A stretch of 64,000 bases of DNA from Nitratireductor kimnyeongensis (GCF_019891395.1 NZ_CP078143.1:186001-250000); one strand, 5' to 3'; positions 27,217 through 36,793 are shown, counted from the stretch's first letter. The notes: a model not told the origin generated them from the letters alone. Numbers and translations: made by a program.

Positions 27217-27235
27217 AGCCCAGCCGCTTCAATGA

Positions 27236-28039
27236 TCAATCGAAACCATTGTCGCGCAGATCATGCGCCAGCGCGATGGCCGTGCGCCGATCCGATTCTC
27301 CGGCCAGAGCGAAGGCCTGCTCTTGCATGGCGCGGATCCAGCCAACATCGTGCGGCGCAGCGCGGTCGAGTGCTGCCGTCATCATCGCCAGACCCTTTAC
27401 CACGCGACCACTTTCAAACAGGATATGCCCGAGCATGGCCTGTGCGCCCGAATGCCCCTTCTCGGCAGCGAGCTGGAACCAGCGCGCAGCCTGCTGCACA
27501 CTCTGGGCCACGCCGTCGCCATCCAGAAACATCCGGCCGACCTGGTACTGCGCTTCCGGATTCCGATAGGTCGCAGCCGCCCGCATGAAGTGTTCCTGCG
27601 CGGCCAGAGGATTGGCACGTATCGGGCTGTCGGGAATGCCGGTTTTAAGATATTTTCCAAGTGCAACAAGTGCGTCCGAGACATAGGTCTCGTCCGGGCT
27701 GCCCGGTCGAACATCCTGCTGCGCCACCGCCGAGAAAAACTTGAACGCCTCACGATCATTACGGGCGACGCCGTCACCTTCGGCATACATGCGGGCCAAT
27801 TTCCAGCGCGCGCCCACCTGACCGTTCTCGGCCGCGTAGCGGTACGCTTCCAGGGCCTCTTCCTTGTCGCCCCGCTTGTAGGCAGAGAAAGCGAAGCGGA
27901 AAACGGCCCATGGGCTCCGCTTTTCCTGCTCCTGAATCACAGCGTTCTCGTCCAGCGCATGGGCGGTGCCCGGCAGCGTCACGAAGGACGCTACCAGACC
28001 GGCAAGAACAGCTGTTTTCCCTGCTTCAAATATCCGCAT
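27236..28039 (-). CDS. exoR: ExoR-like periplasmic Sel1-repeat regulator
   Basis: The 267-residue protein has a signal peptide ([20 protein letters not shown], cut near AHA) followed by Sel1/TPR repeats ([71 protein letters not shown]). Length and order match ExoR of Sinorhizobium, the periplasmic inhibitor of the ExoS sensor kinase. ExoS with ChvI controls exopolysaccharide, motility and the acid/host response. The start at ATG 28039 lies inside the last codons of ilvD: the two reading frames overlap by 14 bases and the ribosome site is weak, so translational coupling is likely. exoS and chvI are not in the window. Confidence 0.85.
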   Translation of the reverse strand: MRIFEAGKTAVLAGLVASFVTLPGTAHALDENAVIQEQEKRSPWAVFRFAFSAYKRGDKEEALEAYRYAAENGQVGARWKLARMYAEGDGVARNDREAFKFFSAVAQQDVRPGSPDETYVSDALVALGKYLKTGIPDSPIRANPLAAQEHFMRAAATYRNPEAQYQVGRMFLDGDGVAQSVQQAARWFQLAAEKGHSGAQAMLGHILFESGRVVKGLAMMTAALDRAAPHDVGWIRAMQEQAFALAGESDRRTAIALAHDLRDNGFD

Positions 28040-29750
28040 AACAGTGCGTTTCTTTCTTTGCCCCGGGATGGGTGACGGCGCCATCGCGGGCCGGTCCAAC
28101 CGTCTGGGCATATTTCCAGATCGCGCCGGACTGATAATCCGTCTCGCGCGGCTTCCATTCCTTCGCGCGCTCTGCGAGTTCTTCATCGCTGAGCGCCACC
28201 TCGATCGTGCCGACCTCGGCATCGATAGTGATTACATCGCCATCCTTCAAAAGGCCGATCGGCCCACATGCTGCCGCTTCCGGCCCCACATGGCCGATGC
28301 AGAAACCGCGGGTCGCTCCCGAAAACCGGCCATCGGTGATGAGCGCAACCTTGTCGCCCATTCCCTGACCGTAGAGGGCTGCCGTGGTCGCGAGCATCTC
28401 GCGCATCCCAGGTCCGCCCTTCGGGCCTTCGTAGCGAATGACCAGCACCTCGCCTTCCTTGTACTTACGCTCCTGAACGGCAGCAAAGCACTCTTCCTCG
28501 GAATCGAAGCACCGTGCTGGGCCCGAGAACGTCAGGTTCTTCATGCCCGCCACCTTCACGATCGCCCCTTCAGGCGCGAGATTGCCCTTCAGGCCAACCA
28601 CGCCGCCGGTCTTCGTGATCGGATTGTTCGCCGGACGAACCACATCCTGCTCGGCGTTCCACGGAACATGCTCCATGTTTTCGGCAATTGTGCGGCCAGT
28701 CACCGTCATGCAATCGCCATGCAGGTAACCGTGCTCCAGAAGCGACTTCATGAGGAGCGGGATACCGCCGGCTTCAAACATGTCCTTGGCGACATATTTG
28801 CCGCCTGGCTTCAGATCAGCGATGTACGGCGTCTTCTTGAAGATTTCCGCCACGTCGAACAGTGTGAATTCGATCCCCGCTTCGTGCGCAATCGCAGGCA
28901 GGTGCAGCGCCGCATTGGTCGAGCCGCCCGAAGCCGCAACGACAGCTGCAGCGTTTTCCAGAGCCTTGCGGGTCACAATGTCACGCGGGCGGATCTGCTT
29001 GGCGATGAGCTCCATCACCTTTTCACCCGATGCATAATTGAACCTGTCACGCATCTCGTAAGGAGCAGGCGCGCCACACGAATAGGGCAATGCCAGGCCA
29101 ATCGCCTCGGCAACTGTCGCCATCGTGTTGGCCGTGAACTGCGCACCGCAGGAACCGGCCGAAGGGCATGCTGCCTGTTCGATCTCGGTCAGATCCTCAT
29201 CGGAGATCGAGCCCACCGAATGCTGGCCGACGGCCTCGAATACGTCCTGAACAGTGATCTGTCGGCCGCGATAATTGCCCGGCAGGATGGAACCGCCGTA
29301 GATAAAGACAGATGGCACGTTGAGGCGCACCATCGCCATCATCATGCCCGGAAGCGACTTGTCGCAGCCCGCCAGGCCGACCAGCGCATCATAGCAGTGG
29401 CCGCGCATGGTGAGCTCGACAGAGTCGGCAATGACCTCGCGCGACACGAGCGACGACTTCATGCCCTGGTGTCCCATGGCGATGCCGTCCGTCACCGTGA
29501 TGGTGGTGAATTCGCGCGGCGTGCCATGAGCAGCAGCCACGCCCTTCTTGACCACCTGCGCCTGACGCATCAGCGAAATGTTGCAGGGTGCAGCCTCATT
29601 CCAGCAGGTTGCGACACCCACGAGCGGCTGTGCGATCTCTTCTTCCGAAAGCCCCATGGCGTAGAGATACGAGCGATGCGGAGCCCTTGCCGGCCCAACA
29701 GTGACGTATCGGCTTGGAAGTTTGTCTTTCGAAATTGCTTTTGCGTCCAT
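28026..29750 (-). CDS. ilvD: Dihydroxy-acid dehydratase
   Basis: IlvD makes the 2-keto acid precursors of valine and isoleucine, using an Fe-S cluster. The 574-residue protein has the three cluster cysteines: [10 protein letters not shown] near residue 49, [11 protein letters not shown] near 122, and [17 protein letters not shown] near 190-200. [22 protein letters not shown], cited as [16 protein letters not shown], is the C-terminal signature, with the serine of the catalytic base. ATG 29750 has a GGGG site five bases upstream. The frame is open to 29927 without similarity. It overlaps exoR downstream by 14 bases. ilvA in the same window acts in the same pathway but lies 30 kb away. Confidence 0.97.
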   Translation of the reverse strand: MDAKAISKDKLPSRYVTVGPARAPHRSYLYAMGLSEEEIAQPLVGVATCWNEAAPCNISLMRQAQVVKKGVAAAHGTPREFTTITVTDGIAMGHQGMKSSLVSREVIADSVELTMRGHCYDALVGLAGCDKSLPGMMMAMVRLNVPSVFIYGGSILPGNYRGRQITVQDVFEAVGQHSVGSISDEDLTEIEQAACPSAGSCGAQFTANTMATVAEAIGLALPYSCGAPAPYEMRDRFNYASGEKVMELIAKQIRPRDIVTRKALENAAAVVAASGGSTNAALHLPAIAHEAGIEFTLFDVAEIFKKTPYIADLKPGGKYVAKDMFEAGGIPLLMKSLLEHGYLHGDCMTVTGRTIAENMEHVPWNAEQDVVRPANNPITKTGGVVGLKGNLAPEGAIVKVAGMKNLTFSGPARCFDSEEECFAAVQERKYKEGEVLVIRYEGPKGGPGMREMLATTAALYGQGMGDKVALITDGRFSGATRGFCIGHVGPEAAACGPIGLLKDGDVITIDAEVGTIEVALSDEELAERAKEWKPRETDYQSGAIWKYAQTVGPARDGAVTHPGAKKETHCYADI

Positions 29751-29955
29751 AATTACCCCAGCCGCAGCGCGCGGCACTTCTCCTGAACAGTCGGTTGTGT
29801 CCCGTGCGCCATCGAGCATTTTCGATGCGCCGGGTTTATGGCGGGAAATTGGCGTTTCGTCCCGCCCCATTCTTAACCGAATGCTTATTGAGAAACTGTT
29901 GCCAAATGAACACATTGTCCTGTGCACAACAGTCAGGGGCTGTCAGGAGCGGGAA

Positions 29956-29976
29956 CAGGGCGCAAAAAGCGCCCTG
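29956..29976. terminator. Stem-loop in the terC-ilvD gap
   Basis: CAGGGCGC (29956-29963) pairs with GCGCCCTG (29969-29976) around a loop of five A. It lies 16 bases past the terC stop. There is no T-run after the stem on the minus strand, so termination would need help. Confidence 0.4.
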
Positions 29977-29991
29977 CCCGACCTCGCGATC

Positions 29992-30924
29992 TTAGGGCTG
30001 TATTCCCTGTTCTTCCCGCTTCCGCGCAATGATCGAGGCGACGATTGAGCCCCCTATCAGCAGCACCGTGACCGAGAGAGCCAATGGTGAGGGAATCTTG
30101 ATCCAATGCGCGACCAGCATTTTTAGACCGATGAACATCAAAACCAGAGACAGCCCGGTTTTGAGATGCTTGAAGGTCCGCATCATGCCCGAGAGGACAA
30201 AGAACATCGCGCGCAATCCCATCACCGCAAAGACGTTGGACGAAAAGACGATGAAAGGATCGTTGGATATCGCCAGAACGGCCGGAATGGAATCGACCGC
30301 GAAGATCAGATCCGTGAATTCGACCGTCACCAGCACGACAAAGAGCGGTGTCATGAAAAGAACGCCGTTGCGCTTTGTCAGAAAGCGCGAGCCTTCATAT
30401 TCTTGCGTGACACGCCCGGTTTTCATCAGAAGTTTCACGATCCGGCTTTCCCCCGGGTCGATCATCTCTTCGTCCGAAGTCATCATCTTGAAGCCGGAAA
30501 AGACGAGAAGCGCCCCCAGCGCCATACCGATGATCATAAACTGATCGACCAGCTTTACGCCCGGAACGATCAGCGAAAGACGCATCACGATCGCGCCGAG
30601 AATGCCGTAGAAGAGCACGCGATACTGCGCTTCGGAAGGCACCTTGAAATAGGTGAATATGAGCGCGATGACGAAGATGTTGTCGAGAGAAAGCGCCTGT
30701 TCGATCAGATATCCGGTCAGGAACTCCGCGCCCCGATCCTTGCCGCCGAAGTAGAACACGCCCATCGCGAAGATCATGGCCAGCGCCACATATCCGGCGA
30801 CTGTCTTCATCGCTTCGCGCGTCGTTATGACATGATCGCGCCTGTGTAGAACAAAAAGATCGAAAAAGAGAACTACGGCCACGAAGGCCAGAAACCCGGG
30901 CCAAAGCCAGTCATGCGTTGTCAT
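29992..30924 (-). CDS. TerC/Alx family membrane protein
   Basis: The 310-residue protein has about eight to nine membrane spans and the family motifs LIEQALSLDNIFVIALIF, FMTPLFVVLVTVEFTDLIFA (with the conserved acidic residues in the membrane), VDSIPAVLAISNDPF, and SSNVFAVMGLRAMFF. The TerC/Alx group is linked to manganese export during metal or pH stress and to metal loading of secreted proteins. E. coli Alx is under a manganese riboswitch; I looked for that element upstream and did not find its conserved blocks. ATG 30924 is not preceded by a clear ribosome site. It stands alone between a stem-loop and its own leader. Confidence 0.9.
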   Translation of the reverse strand: MTTHDWLWPGFLAFVAVVLFFDLFVLHRRDHVITTREAMKTVAGYVALAMIFAMGVFYFGGKDRGAEFLTGYLIEQALSLDNIFVIALIFTYFKVPSEAQYRVLFYGILGAIVMRLSLIVPGVKLVDQFMIIGMALGALLVFSGFKMMTSDEEMIDPGESRIVKLLMKTGRVTQEYEGSRFLTKRNGVLFMTPLFVVLVTVEFTDLIFAVDSIPAVLAISNDPFIVFSSNVFAVMGLRAMFFVLSGMMRTFKHLKTGLSLVLMFIGLKMLVAHWIKIPSPLALSVTVLLIGGSIVASIIARKREEQGIQP

Positions 30925-30978
30925 GGAGAGATACGAGGTTTGCGCCGCGTTTGCGCGTTGTCGTTCGATCCGACATCA

Positions 30979-30996
30979 CAGGCAACGCCTTGCCTG
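30979..30996 (-). promoter_or_regulatory. Hairpin in the terC leader region
   Basis: CAGGCAA (30979-30985) pairs with TTGCCTG (30990-30996) around a CGCC loop, 55-72 bases upstream of terC. Whether it is inside the transcript is unknown. It does not look like a known riboswitch. Confidence 0.25.
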
Positions 30997-31117
30997 CCAG
31001 AGGGGCCCGGATCGGGTGACTGCTCTTATGTGCGGCAAAACACGAGACAATACAAGTCTTGTCCCTCCACCACCGCCCCATGGTCACCCGGAATGCCCCC
31101 CTCCTAAGGACCGGAAC

Positions 31118-31143
31118 AAAAAAACCCGGCCGAAGCCGGGTTT
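31118..31143 (-). terminator. Terminator of fadL
   Basis: AAACCCGGC (31122-31130) pairs with GCCGGGTTT (31135-31143) around a CGAA tetraloop. The A-run at 31118-31124 becomes a T-run on the minus strand. It is 42 bases past the fadL stop. Confidence 0.85.
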
Positions 31144-31184
31144 GGGGTAAATGCGATCGAACTCTTGTTATCCGTGAACGGGGC

Positions 31185-32297
31185 TTACCATTTGACCTTG
31201 TAATTGGCCGATAAAATGCCAGCCCAACCGGAATCCACGGCATTGCCGATCTCGTTTCCCTTCGTTGCCTCGGCACTTGCGAGATAAGATAAAGCACCGC
31301 CCAGGCGGAGCTCCCCACCAAGCGAATCCTTCACGCTGACACCGGCGGCCAAAAGCCATTTGTCGGTGCGGAAGTCATAGCCGGTTGAGACGCCACGGTC
31401 CCACTGAAGACTGACCAGACCCGACACATTGTCTGTAAAGGCATGGCCCACGCCACCGGTGACAGTCCAGCCATCGCGCCAGTAATACTGGTTCTGGCTC
31501 GTCCCCACACCGGTTACATTGAGGTTCAGTGTTTCGTTCACCGACCAGTCAGTCCAACGAACGGAACCAAAGGCGAGCCAACCGGGTGCGATGCCGGATT
31601 GAACCTTCAGCTCCACGCTCTGCGGAAGTTCGCCGTCGCCGGCCGCAGGGACTGGAACGAAGACCCCGGGAGCCACCATCAGACTACCGCTGCCGGTCGC
31701 ATCATGCGAAGTACCGGATCGATACATGAGTTCGGTACGGAACGCGATATCCGGTATCTCGTAAGCCAAACCGGCCCGCCAACCAACGGCACTGCTCGTG
31801 AGGTCAACGTGAAGCGCGCCCGCGCCACCCACGAAGTCATAATTGAACTTTTCAAGAAACGCGCCGCCCAAAACGGCAAGTCGCCCCTTCCCCATGTTCA
31901 TGAACACGGCACAGGTCGCGCCGAACTCGGTAACGGTAAACTTCTCTGACAATTTTAAACTCGGCGCCGGTCCAAAGGGCGATTCATATGTAGAAGCCGC
32001 GCCATACACGTCCGTATAGGTGCCGGCGCAAGACAGGTTCTCCGTCACCTTGAATTTTACAGCACCGGAGGGAATGACATAGGTATCGAGATAGTCCGTC
32101 CCCACGAGCGCAGGGTTGGTCGATTTGGAGAATTTCTGCGTCGGCACGACAATGATCGCTCCTGCACGCATGTTAAAATTGCCATCCTCGTAAAGGATGT
32201 CGGTGTCAGCCGTACCTCGCGAAAAACCACCAGCCTGGGCTGAACCAATAGCCGCAGCCAGAACGGTCGTAGCCGATAGAATGCGAACCATACGCAT
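31185..32297 (-). CDS. FadL/OmpP1-type outer membrane transport protein
   Basis: The 370-residue protein begins with a signal peptide (MRMVRILSATTVLAAAIGSAQAG, cited as RILSATTVLAAAIGSAQA) and continues as alternating short beta segments with Gly/aromatic patterns. It has LAYEIPDIAFRTELMYRSG, then ELKVQSGIAPGWLAFGSVRWTDW cited as SGIAPGWLAFGSVRWTDWS, and ends in NYKVKW with the terminal aromatic residue of outer membrane barrels. This is the FadL family, which passes long-chain fatty acids or other hydrophobic molecules across the outer membrane. It is somewhat shorter than E. coli FadL. ATG 32297 has AGGGG five bases upstream. The gene is monocistronic, with its own terminator and a symmetric operator-like region upstream. 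Confidence 0.85.
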   Translation of the reverse strand: MRMVRILSATTVLAAAIGSAQAGGFSRGTADTDILYEDGNFNMRAGAIIVVPTQKFSKSTNPALVGTDYLDTYVIPSGAVKFKVTENLSCAGTYTDVYGAASTYESPFGPAPSLKLSEKFTVTEFGATCAVFMNMGKGRLAVLGGAFLEKFNYDFVGGAGALHVDLTSSAVGWRAGLAYEIPDIAFRTELMYRSGTSHDATGSGSLMVAPGVFVPVPAAGDGELPQSVELKVQSGIAPGWLAFGSVRWTDWSVNETLNLNVTGVGTSQNQYYWRDGWTVTGGVGHAFTDNVSGLVSLQWDRGVSTGYDFRTDKWLLAAGVSVKDSLGGELRLGGALSYLASAEATKGNEIGNAVDSGWAGILSANYKVKW

Positions 32298-32365
32298 GAG
32301 ATCCCCTCTCCTCCAATTGCGGGTTCCAGAATAGCAGCGCCGCCCCGAACCTCAATTGTTACTGT

Positions 32366-32432
32366 ACAGCTTGTCACACCTCACGCTTACGTTAACGTAA
32401 TACTCCTATCGGATATTGTCGTGACAAGCTGT
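32366..32432 (-). promoter_or_regulatory. Symmetric operator-like region upstream of fadL
   Basis: On the plus strand, ACAGCTTGTCAC (32366-32377) and GTGACAAGCTGT (32421-32432) form a perfect 12-bp inverted repeat. Between them lies a perfect 14-bp palindrome, TTACGTTAACGTAA (32387-32400), about 90-104 bases upstream of the fadL ATG. Inside the right arm there is also TTGTC-GT-GACAA (32416-32427). This looks like binding sites for one or two dimeric regulators. I see no protein-coding frame here. Confidence 0.5.
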
Positions 32433-32632
32433 TCTTTGATGCTCAGCAAAGCAGCGAAGACCTTAAAATTCCCCTGAAAAGACACATTTTCGCTCCAGCG
32501 CATCTGCAAACTCGGTACAAGTTGCACAATAGCAACACCTCGCCGGGATTTCGCGAGATCGTCATAAATCGGTCGCGCGCAAAGTCGGCGATACGCGTCT
32601 TCCCTACCCGATCACGAATCATTGGCCCATAG
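32433..32632. other. Non-coding gap between fadL control region and valS terminator
   Basis: The gap from 32298 to 32702 between fadL and valS is 405 bases. Apart from the fadL operator region and the valS terminator, this 200-base part shows no reading frame, RNA gene or strong repeat to me. It is probably the far upstream region of fadL. Confidence 0.5.
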
Positions 32633-32669
32633 AAAAAGCCGCGCTCACCTCGCTTGGTGAACGCGGCTT
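32633..32669 (-). terminator. Terminator of valS
   Basis: AAGCCGCG (32636-32643) pairs with CGCGGCTT (32662-32669), and inside it TCACC (32645-32649) pairs with GGTGA (32656-32660). The A-run at 32633-32637 is a T-run on the minus strand, 34 bases past the valS stop. Confidence 0.8.
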
Positions 32670-32702
32670 GTGAACCTCTCTCGAACGCTGGAACCGTTCC
32701 CG

Positions 32703-35555
32703 TCAGCCTGCTTCGTTCACACGGGCAAGCGCCACTTCGAGTCGCGCCTTCGCATCAGCGAACTCAGCGAGCTTCTCGCGCTCGGCGGCAACGATTTCCT
32801 GTGGCGCGTTCGCGACGAATTTCTCATTTCCCAGCTTCTTTTCCAGCCGCTGCATTTCGGCGTTGGTCTTGGCGATCTCCTTTTCGAGCCGGGCAGCTTC
32901 CGCCGACAGGTCGATCAGGTCACCGAGCGGCAGGCAGAACGTGGTGTCGCCGAGCACGATCTGTGCCGATCCTTTCGGCGCTTCGGTGCCGAAGCCAAGT
33001 TCCCCCACGCGAGCAAGACGCCGAATGGCCGGGTCATGCCGGGCAATACGCGCCCGTGTCGTTTCATCGGCACCGACGGCCACCAGCGGTGCCGTAGCAG
33101 AAGGCGGCACGTTCATTTCCGCGCGCACCGAGCGAATGCCGGACACCAGATCAACGAGCCAGTTGATGTCGGCGGCCGCATCCTCGTCCTCAAAGACTGG
33201 CGTCGGCCAGCGGGTTAGAGCCAAAACGCTTTCTCGGCCAGCATCCCCTCCCGTATGCGCCCAGAGTTCTTCGGTCATGAACGGCATCATTGGATGAAGA
33301 AGCTTGTAGGTTTCTTCAAGCACGTAGGCCGCACAGGCGCGGGCCTCAGCCTTTGCTGCCTCATCATCCCCTGCGAAGACAGGTTTCAGAAGCTCCAGAT
33401 ACCAGTCACAGAAGAGGCTCCACACAAACCGGTAGGCAGTTCCCCCAGCTTCGTTGAAGCGGTAGGTTTCGATGCTCTCGGTAATCCCTTTGGCAGCTCG
33501 CGTAAGCTCGGTCAGAATCCAGCGATTGATCGCGAGTTTCGCGTCGTCGGGGCGGAAGTTCTCGTCGCGCTTGACGCCGTTCATTTCGGCAAAACGCGTC
33601 GCATTCCAGAGCTTGGTGCCGAAATTGCGATAGCCAGCCACACGCGCCGGATCCAGCTTCACATCACGGCCCTGCGCGGCCATGATCGCAAGCGTGAAGC
33701 GAAGGGCGTCGGCGCCGTACTCATCGATCAACTCGAGCGGATCGATGACATTGCCTTTCGACTTCGACATCTTGGCGCCGTTCTTGTCCCGCACCAACGC
33801 GTGGACATAGACGGTGTGGAACGGCTCCTCCTCCATGAAATGCATGCCCATCATCATCATCCGGGCAACCCAGAAGAAGATGATGTCGAAACCAGTCACC
33901 AAAACAGAGGTCGGGTAGTACCGGGCGAGCTCAGGCGTCTTGTCGGGCCAACCCAACGTGGAAAAAGGCCACAGGGCTGAGGAAAACCATGTATCGAGCA
34001 CATCCTCGTCGCGGGTCAGGATCTCGCCCGGCTTGAAATTCTCAAGCTTCTCTTCAACCCACGCCTTCCACGGCCCTTCGTGCGAGATATAGTGCTGGAT
34101 CGCAGCCTCAAGCGCGGTTTCCTCGTCCTTTTCGACGAAGACCTGCCCATCCGGGCCATACCATGCCGGAATCTGATGGCCCCACCAAAGCTGGCGGGAA
34201 ACACACCATGGCTGGATGTTCTCCATCCATTCGAAATAGGTTTTTTCCCAGGTCTTGGGAACGAATTTCGTGCGGCCTTCCCGCACAGACGCGATGGCCG
34301 TTTTCGCCAAGGTCTTCGCGTCCACATACCACTGGTCGGTCAGGAATGGTTCGATCGGCACACCCCCGCGGTCGCCGTGGGGCACCATGTGCTTGTGGGG
34401 CTCCACCTTTTCCAGAAGCCCTGCTTCGTCCATCATGGCGACAATTTTCTCACGCGCGTCGAAGCGATCGACACCGTCGAGCTCGGCGATCGTCCGTGCT
34501 AGCGGTGCATCCGCACCTTCCAGCCCTTCGAGAAAGGCCTCATTGCCCTTGAGCGTGATCGTGGCATCGGTTGCCATGATGTTGATCTGAGCCAGATCAC
34601 GCCGCTTGCCGACTTCGAAATCGTTGAAGTCGTGCGCAGGCGTCATTTTCACCGCGCCCGTACCTGCTTCCGGATCCGGATAATCGTCGGCCACGATCGG
34701 GATGCGCCGGCCAACCAACGGCAAGAGCACGTTCTTTCCCACCAATTCCTTGTAGCGGGGATCGTCAGGATGCACTGCGACACCGGAATCGCCCAGCATG
34801 GTTTCGGGGCGGGTCGTGGCGACCACCACGTAGTCACGTGTTTCATAGCCATCCGGCTGGCCGTCCGACGGCCGCCAGGAGACCCGGTTGCCGTCATCAT
34901 CCAGCTTGTAGGGATGCTCATAGGTCAGCCCGTCAGCCAGCGGATAGCGGAAATGCCACAGATGGCCGTTGGTCTCGATCTGCTCAACCTCGAGATCCGA
35001 GATTGCGGTCAGAAGCTTGGGGTCCCAGTTGACGAGACGCTTGTCCTTGTAGATCAGTTCCTGCTTGTAGAGCGAAACGAAAACGTCGACAACGGCCTTC
35101 GAAAGCCCCTCGTCCATGGTGAAGCGTTCACGAGACCAGTCGCAGGACGCCCCCAACCGCTTGAGCTGGTTCATGATAGCGCCGCCGGATTCGGCCTTCC
35201 ATTCCCAGACCTTGTCGACAAATTTTTCGCGGCCCATGTCGCGGCGATGCTGCTGCCTCTCCATGAGCTGACGCTCGACAACCATCTGCGTGGCAATGCC
35301 TGCATGGTCCATACCGGGCTGCCACAGAACGTCCTTGCCGCGCATGCGTTCGAAACGCACCATGATATCCTGCAAGGTGTTGTTGAGTGCATGCCCCATA
35401 TGCAGTGAGCCGGTTACATTCGGCGGCGGAATGACGATGGTGAAGGAGTCCGCACCCGCTTCCGCGCCGGCTCCGGCCTTGAAGGCATCCGCCTCTTCCC
35501 AGCGAGCGGCGATTTTCGGCTCGACGCTTGCCGCGTCGTAAGTCTTTTCAAGCAT
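32703..35555 (-). CDS. valS: Valyl-tRNA synthetase
   Basis: ValS charges tRNA-Val and edits misactivated threonine. The 950-residue class I enzyme has the HIGH motif as PPPNVTGSLHMGHALNNTLQD near residue 45 (cited as PNVTGSLHMGHALNNTL), a long CP1 editing domain (VVATTRPETMLGDSGVAVHP), and the KMSKS motif as GAKMSKSKGNVIDPLEL near residue 585. An anticodon-binding domain and a C-terminal coiled coil follow (EAARLEKEIAKTNAEMQRLE), typical of ValS. ATG 35555 starts MLEKTYDAASVEPK. It follows popZ on the same strand by 186 bases. Confidence 0.98.
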   Translation of the reverse strand: MLEKTYDAASVEPKIAARWEEADAFKAGAGAEAGADSFTIVIPPPNVTGSLHMGHALNNTLQDIMVRFERMRGKDVLWQPGMDHAGIATQMVVERQLMERQQHRRDMGREKFVDKVWEWKAESGGAIMNQLKRLGASCDWSRERFTMDEGLSKAVVDVFVSLYKQELIYKDKRLVNWDPKLLTAISDLEVEQIETNGHLWHFRYPLADGLTYEHPYKLDDDGNRVSWRPSDGQPDGYETRDYVVVATTRPETMLGDSGVAVHPDDPRYKELVGKNVLLPLVGRRIPIVADDYPDPEAGTGAVKMTPAHDFNDFEVGKRRDLAQINIMATDATITLKGNEAFLEGLEGADAPLARTIAELDGVDRFDAREKIVAMMDEAGLLEKVEPHKHMVPHGDRGGVPIEPFLTDQWYVDAKTLAKTAIASVREGRTKFVPKTWEKTYFEWMENIQPWCVSRQLWWGHQIPAWYGPDGQVFVEKDEETALEAAIQHYISHEGPWKAWVEEKLENFKPGEILTRDEDVLDTWFSSALWPFSTLGWPDKTPELARYYPTSVLVTGFDIIFFWVARMMMMGMHFMEEEPFHTVYVHALVRDKNGAKMSKSKGNVIDPLELIDEYGADALRFTLAIMAAQGRDVKLDPARVAGYRNFGTKLWNATRFAEMNGVKRDENFRPDDAKLAINRWILTELTRAAKGITESIETYRFNEAGGTAYRFVWSLFCDWYLELLKPVFAGDDEAAKAEARACAAYVLEETYKLLHPMMPFMTEELWAHTGGDAGRESVLALTRWPTPVFEDEDAAADINWLVDLVSGIRSVRAEMNVPPSATAPLVAVGADETTRARIARHDPAIRRLARVGELGFGTEAPKGSAQIVLGDTTFCLPLGDLIDLSAEAARLEKEIAKTNAEMQRLEKKLGNEKFVANAPQEIVAAEREKLAEFADAKARLEVALARVNEAG

Positions 35556-35741
35556 AAGGGTTTCCGCGCTATAGCAATCCCGGAAACATGGAAAGCGCCC
35601 CGCCGGAACTGCGTGGAATCAACAGTCGACCATTTCACGACCCATCAAGTGGCAGCAAAATGGAGGACCAGCAATCTGGTCTCTTCACAGGAAGGTGTAA
35701 AGCCGAAGGGTCAGGTCAAGTCAACCGGCAGGCAGCGCGGT

Positions 35742-36536
35742 CTAGCCGCCACGCGCAATCCGCTCGATCTCTTCGCGCACGAGGCGCTCGACAATGGTCG
35801 GCAGATTGTTGTCGAGCCAGTCTTGCAACATTGGCCTCAGCATGTCCTCCGCCATCTGGTCGAAATTCCGCCGCCGGCTGGCTTCAAAGGCTTCATTCAA
35901 TTCACCGAACGCCGCTGCAACCTTGCGGCCGGTATATTCTGAAAGAATACCCTGCTTCGTCTCGTCAGTTCGCTCCGAGGAGGCTGGCGAACGCGCTTCA
36001 TTCTGCCGCGCCCCGCTCTCCTCGCGGTCGGCTATGCCGGAAGAAGTCGGAGTACTTTGAACAGCTTCAACCTCGGCAAGCCGCTGCATCAGGCCTTTGT
36101 CGATTGTCGAAGCATACGATGATGATGAACCCGCCACTTGCGATCCCGATGGCCCAGCTTCGGTGACGGTCTCTTTGTCGGCCGTGTCTTGCAGCTCCGA
36201 TTTGAAGTTTTCAACATCACCCGCAACATCATTCTGAGGTACGTCCTCAAGCGGAACCGGCCGGGAAAGTGAAACTTCGTCACGAACCGAGAGCGCCTGT
36301 AGGTTCTGTGGCTCTTCCTTCCGGGCGGCTTCACTTTGCTGGGCCGAATCCTCGTTGGCGGCGACAGTCTCCGCGCCCGCTTTCTCCGATGATGTCGCTG
36401 GGGGGGTGTCATTGTCCTCGATGATCCGACGGATCGAGGCGAGTATCTCCTCCATGGAGGGCTCGCGTTGACTCCCGTTTGAAGTCAGCGCCTCGACTGC
36501 TGCTTCCATCTTCTGCGCCCCGAAACCCTGTGACAT
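35742..36536 (-). CDS. popZ: PopZ-family polar organising protein (DUF2497)
   Basis: The 264-residue protein has the two conserved ends of the DUF2497/PopZ family: REPSMEEILASIRRIIEDND near the N-terminus and MLRPMLQDWLDNNLPTIVERLVREEIERIARGG, cited as RPMLQDWLDNNLPTIVERL, at the C-terminus. An acidic, Ser/Glu-rich disordered middle separates them. PopZ assembles a network at cell poles that anchors chromosome origins and cell-cycle proteins, and at the growing pole in Rhizobiales. ATG 36536 starts MSQGFGAQK and has an AGG site seven bases upstream. The place between tolC and valS is common in rhizobia, as far as I recall. Confidence 0.85.
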   Translation of the reverse strand: MSQGFGAQKMEAAVEALTSNGSQREPSMEEILASIRRIIEDNDTPPATSSEKAGAETVAANEDSAQQSEAARKEEPQNLQALSVRDEVSLSRPVPLEDVPQNDVAGDVENFKSELQDTADKETVTEAGPSGSQVAGSSSSYASTIDKGLMQRLAEVEAVQSTPTSSGIADREESGARQNEARSPASSERTDETKQGILSEYTGRKVAAAFGELNEAFEASRRRNFDQMAEDMLRPMLQDWLDNNLPTIVERLVREEIERIARGG

Positions 36537-36703
36537 CGTCAAACCTGCCGCCTCCAGCTGCGTCCGCCTCACCTGCCTGCCCGGAACGACGATTTCAGGT
36601 CCGTCCGGGCGCCGGAGCAGACGGTCGAATCATATAGAGAAGCGTAACCCACGGTCAGCCCTGTGAGAATCCCTGAGCCAACGCAGTTTCAGGTTGCACA
36701 CAA

Positions 36704-36733
36704 GAATGCCGGGCTCGAAGGAGACCGGCATTC
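36704..36733. terminator. Stem-loop in the tolC-popZ gap
   Basis: GAATGCCGG (36704-36712) pairs with CCGGCATTC (36725-36733). On the plus strand a run of eight T lies at 36746-36753. On the minus strand, the direction of tolC, only short T stretches follow the stem. It is 61-90 bases past the tolC stop and may end tolC transcription weakly. Confidence 0.45.
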
Positions 36734-36793
36734 CGTCCGCACACATTTTTTTTCAGGGATGCCGGCCGAAACTCCGCCCGGATCAGTCAGCTG

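Noticed and set aside
27966..29786. A 606-codon open frame antisense to ilvD and exoR
   Set aside because: It lies wholly opposite two well-supported genes, has a His/Arg-rich composition typical of antisense frames in GC-rich DNA, and matches no family.
30925..31110. A yybP-ykoY manganese riboswitch upstream of terC
   Set aside because: Expected from the family, but I could not find the conserved blocks by eye; only one small hairpin is visible.
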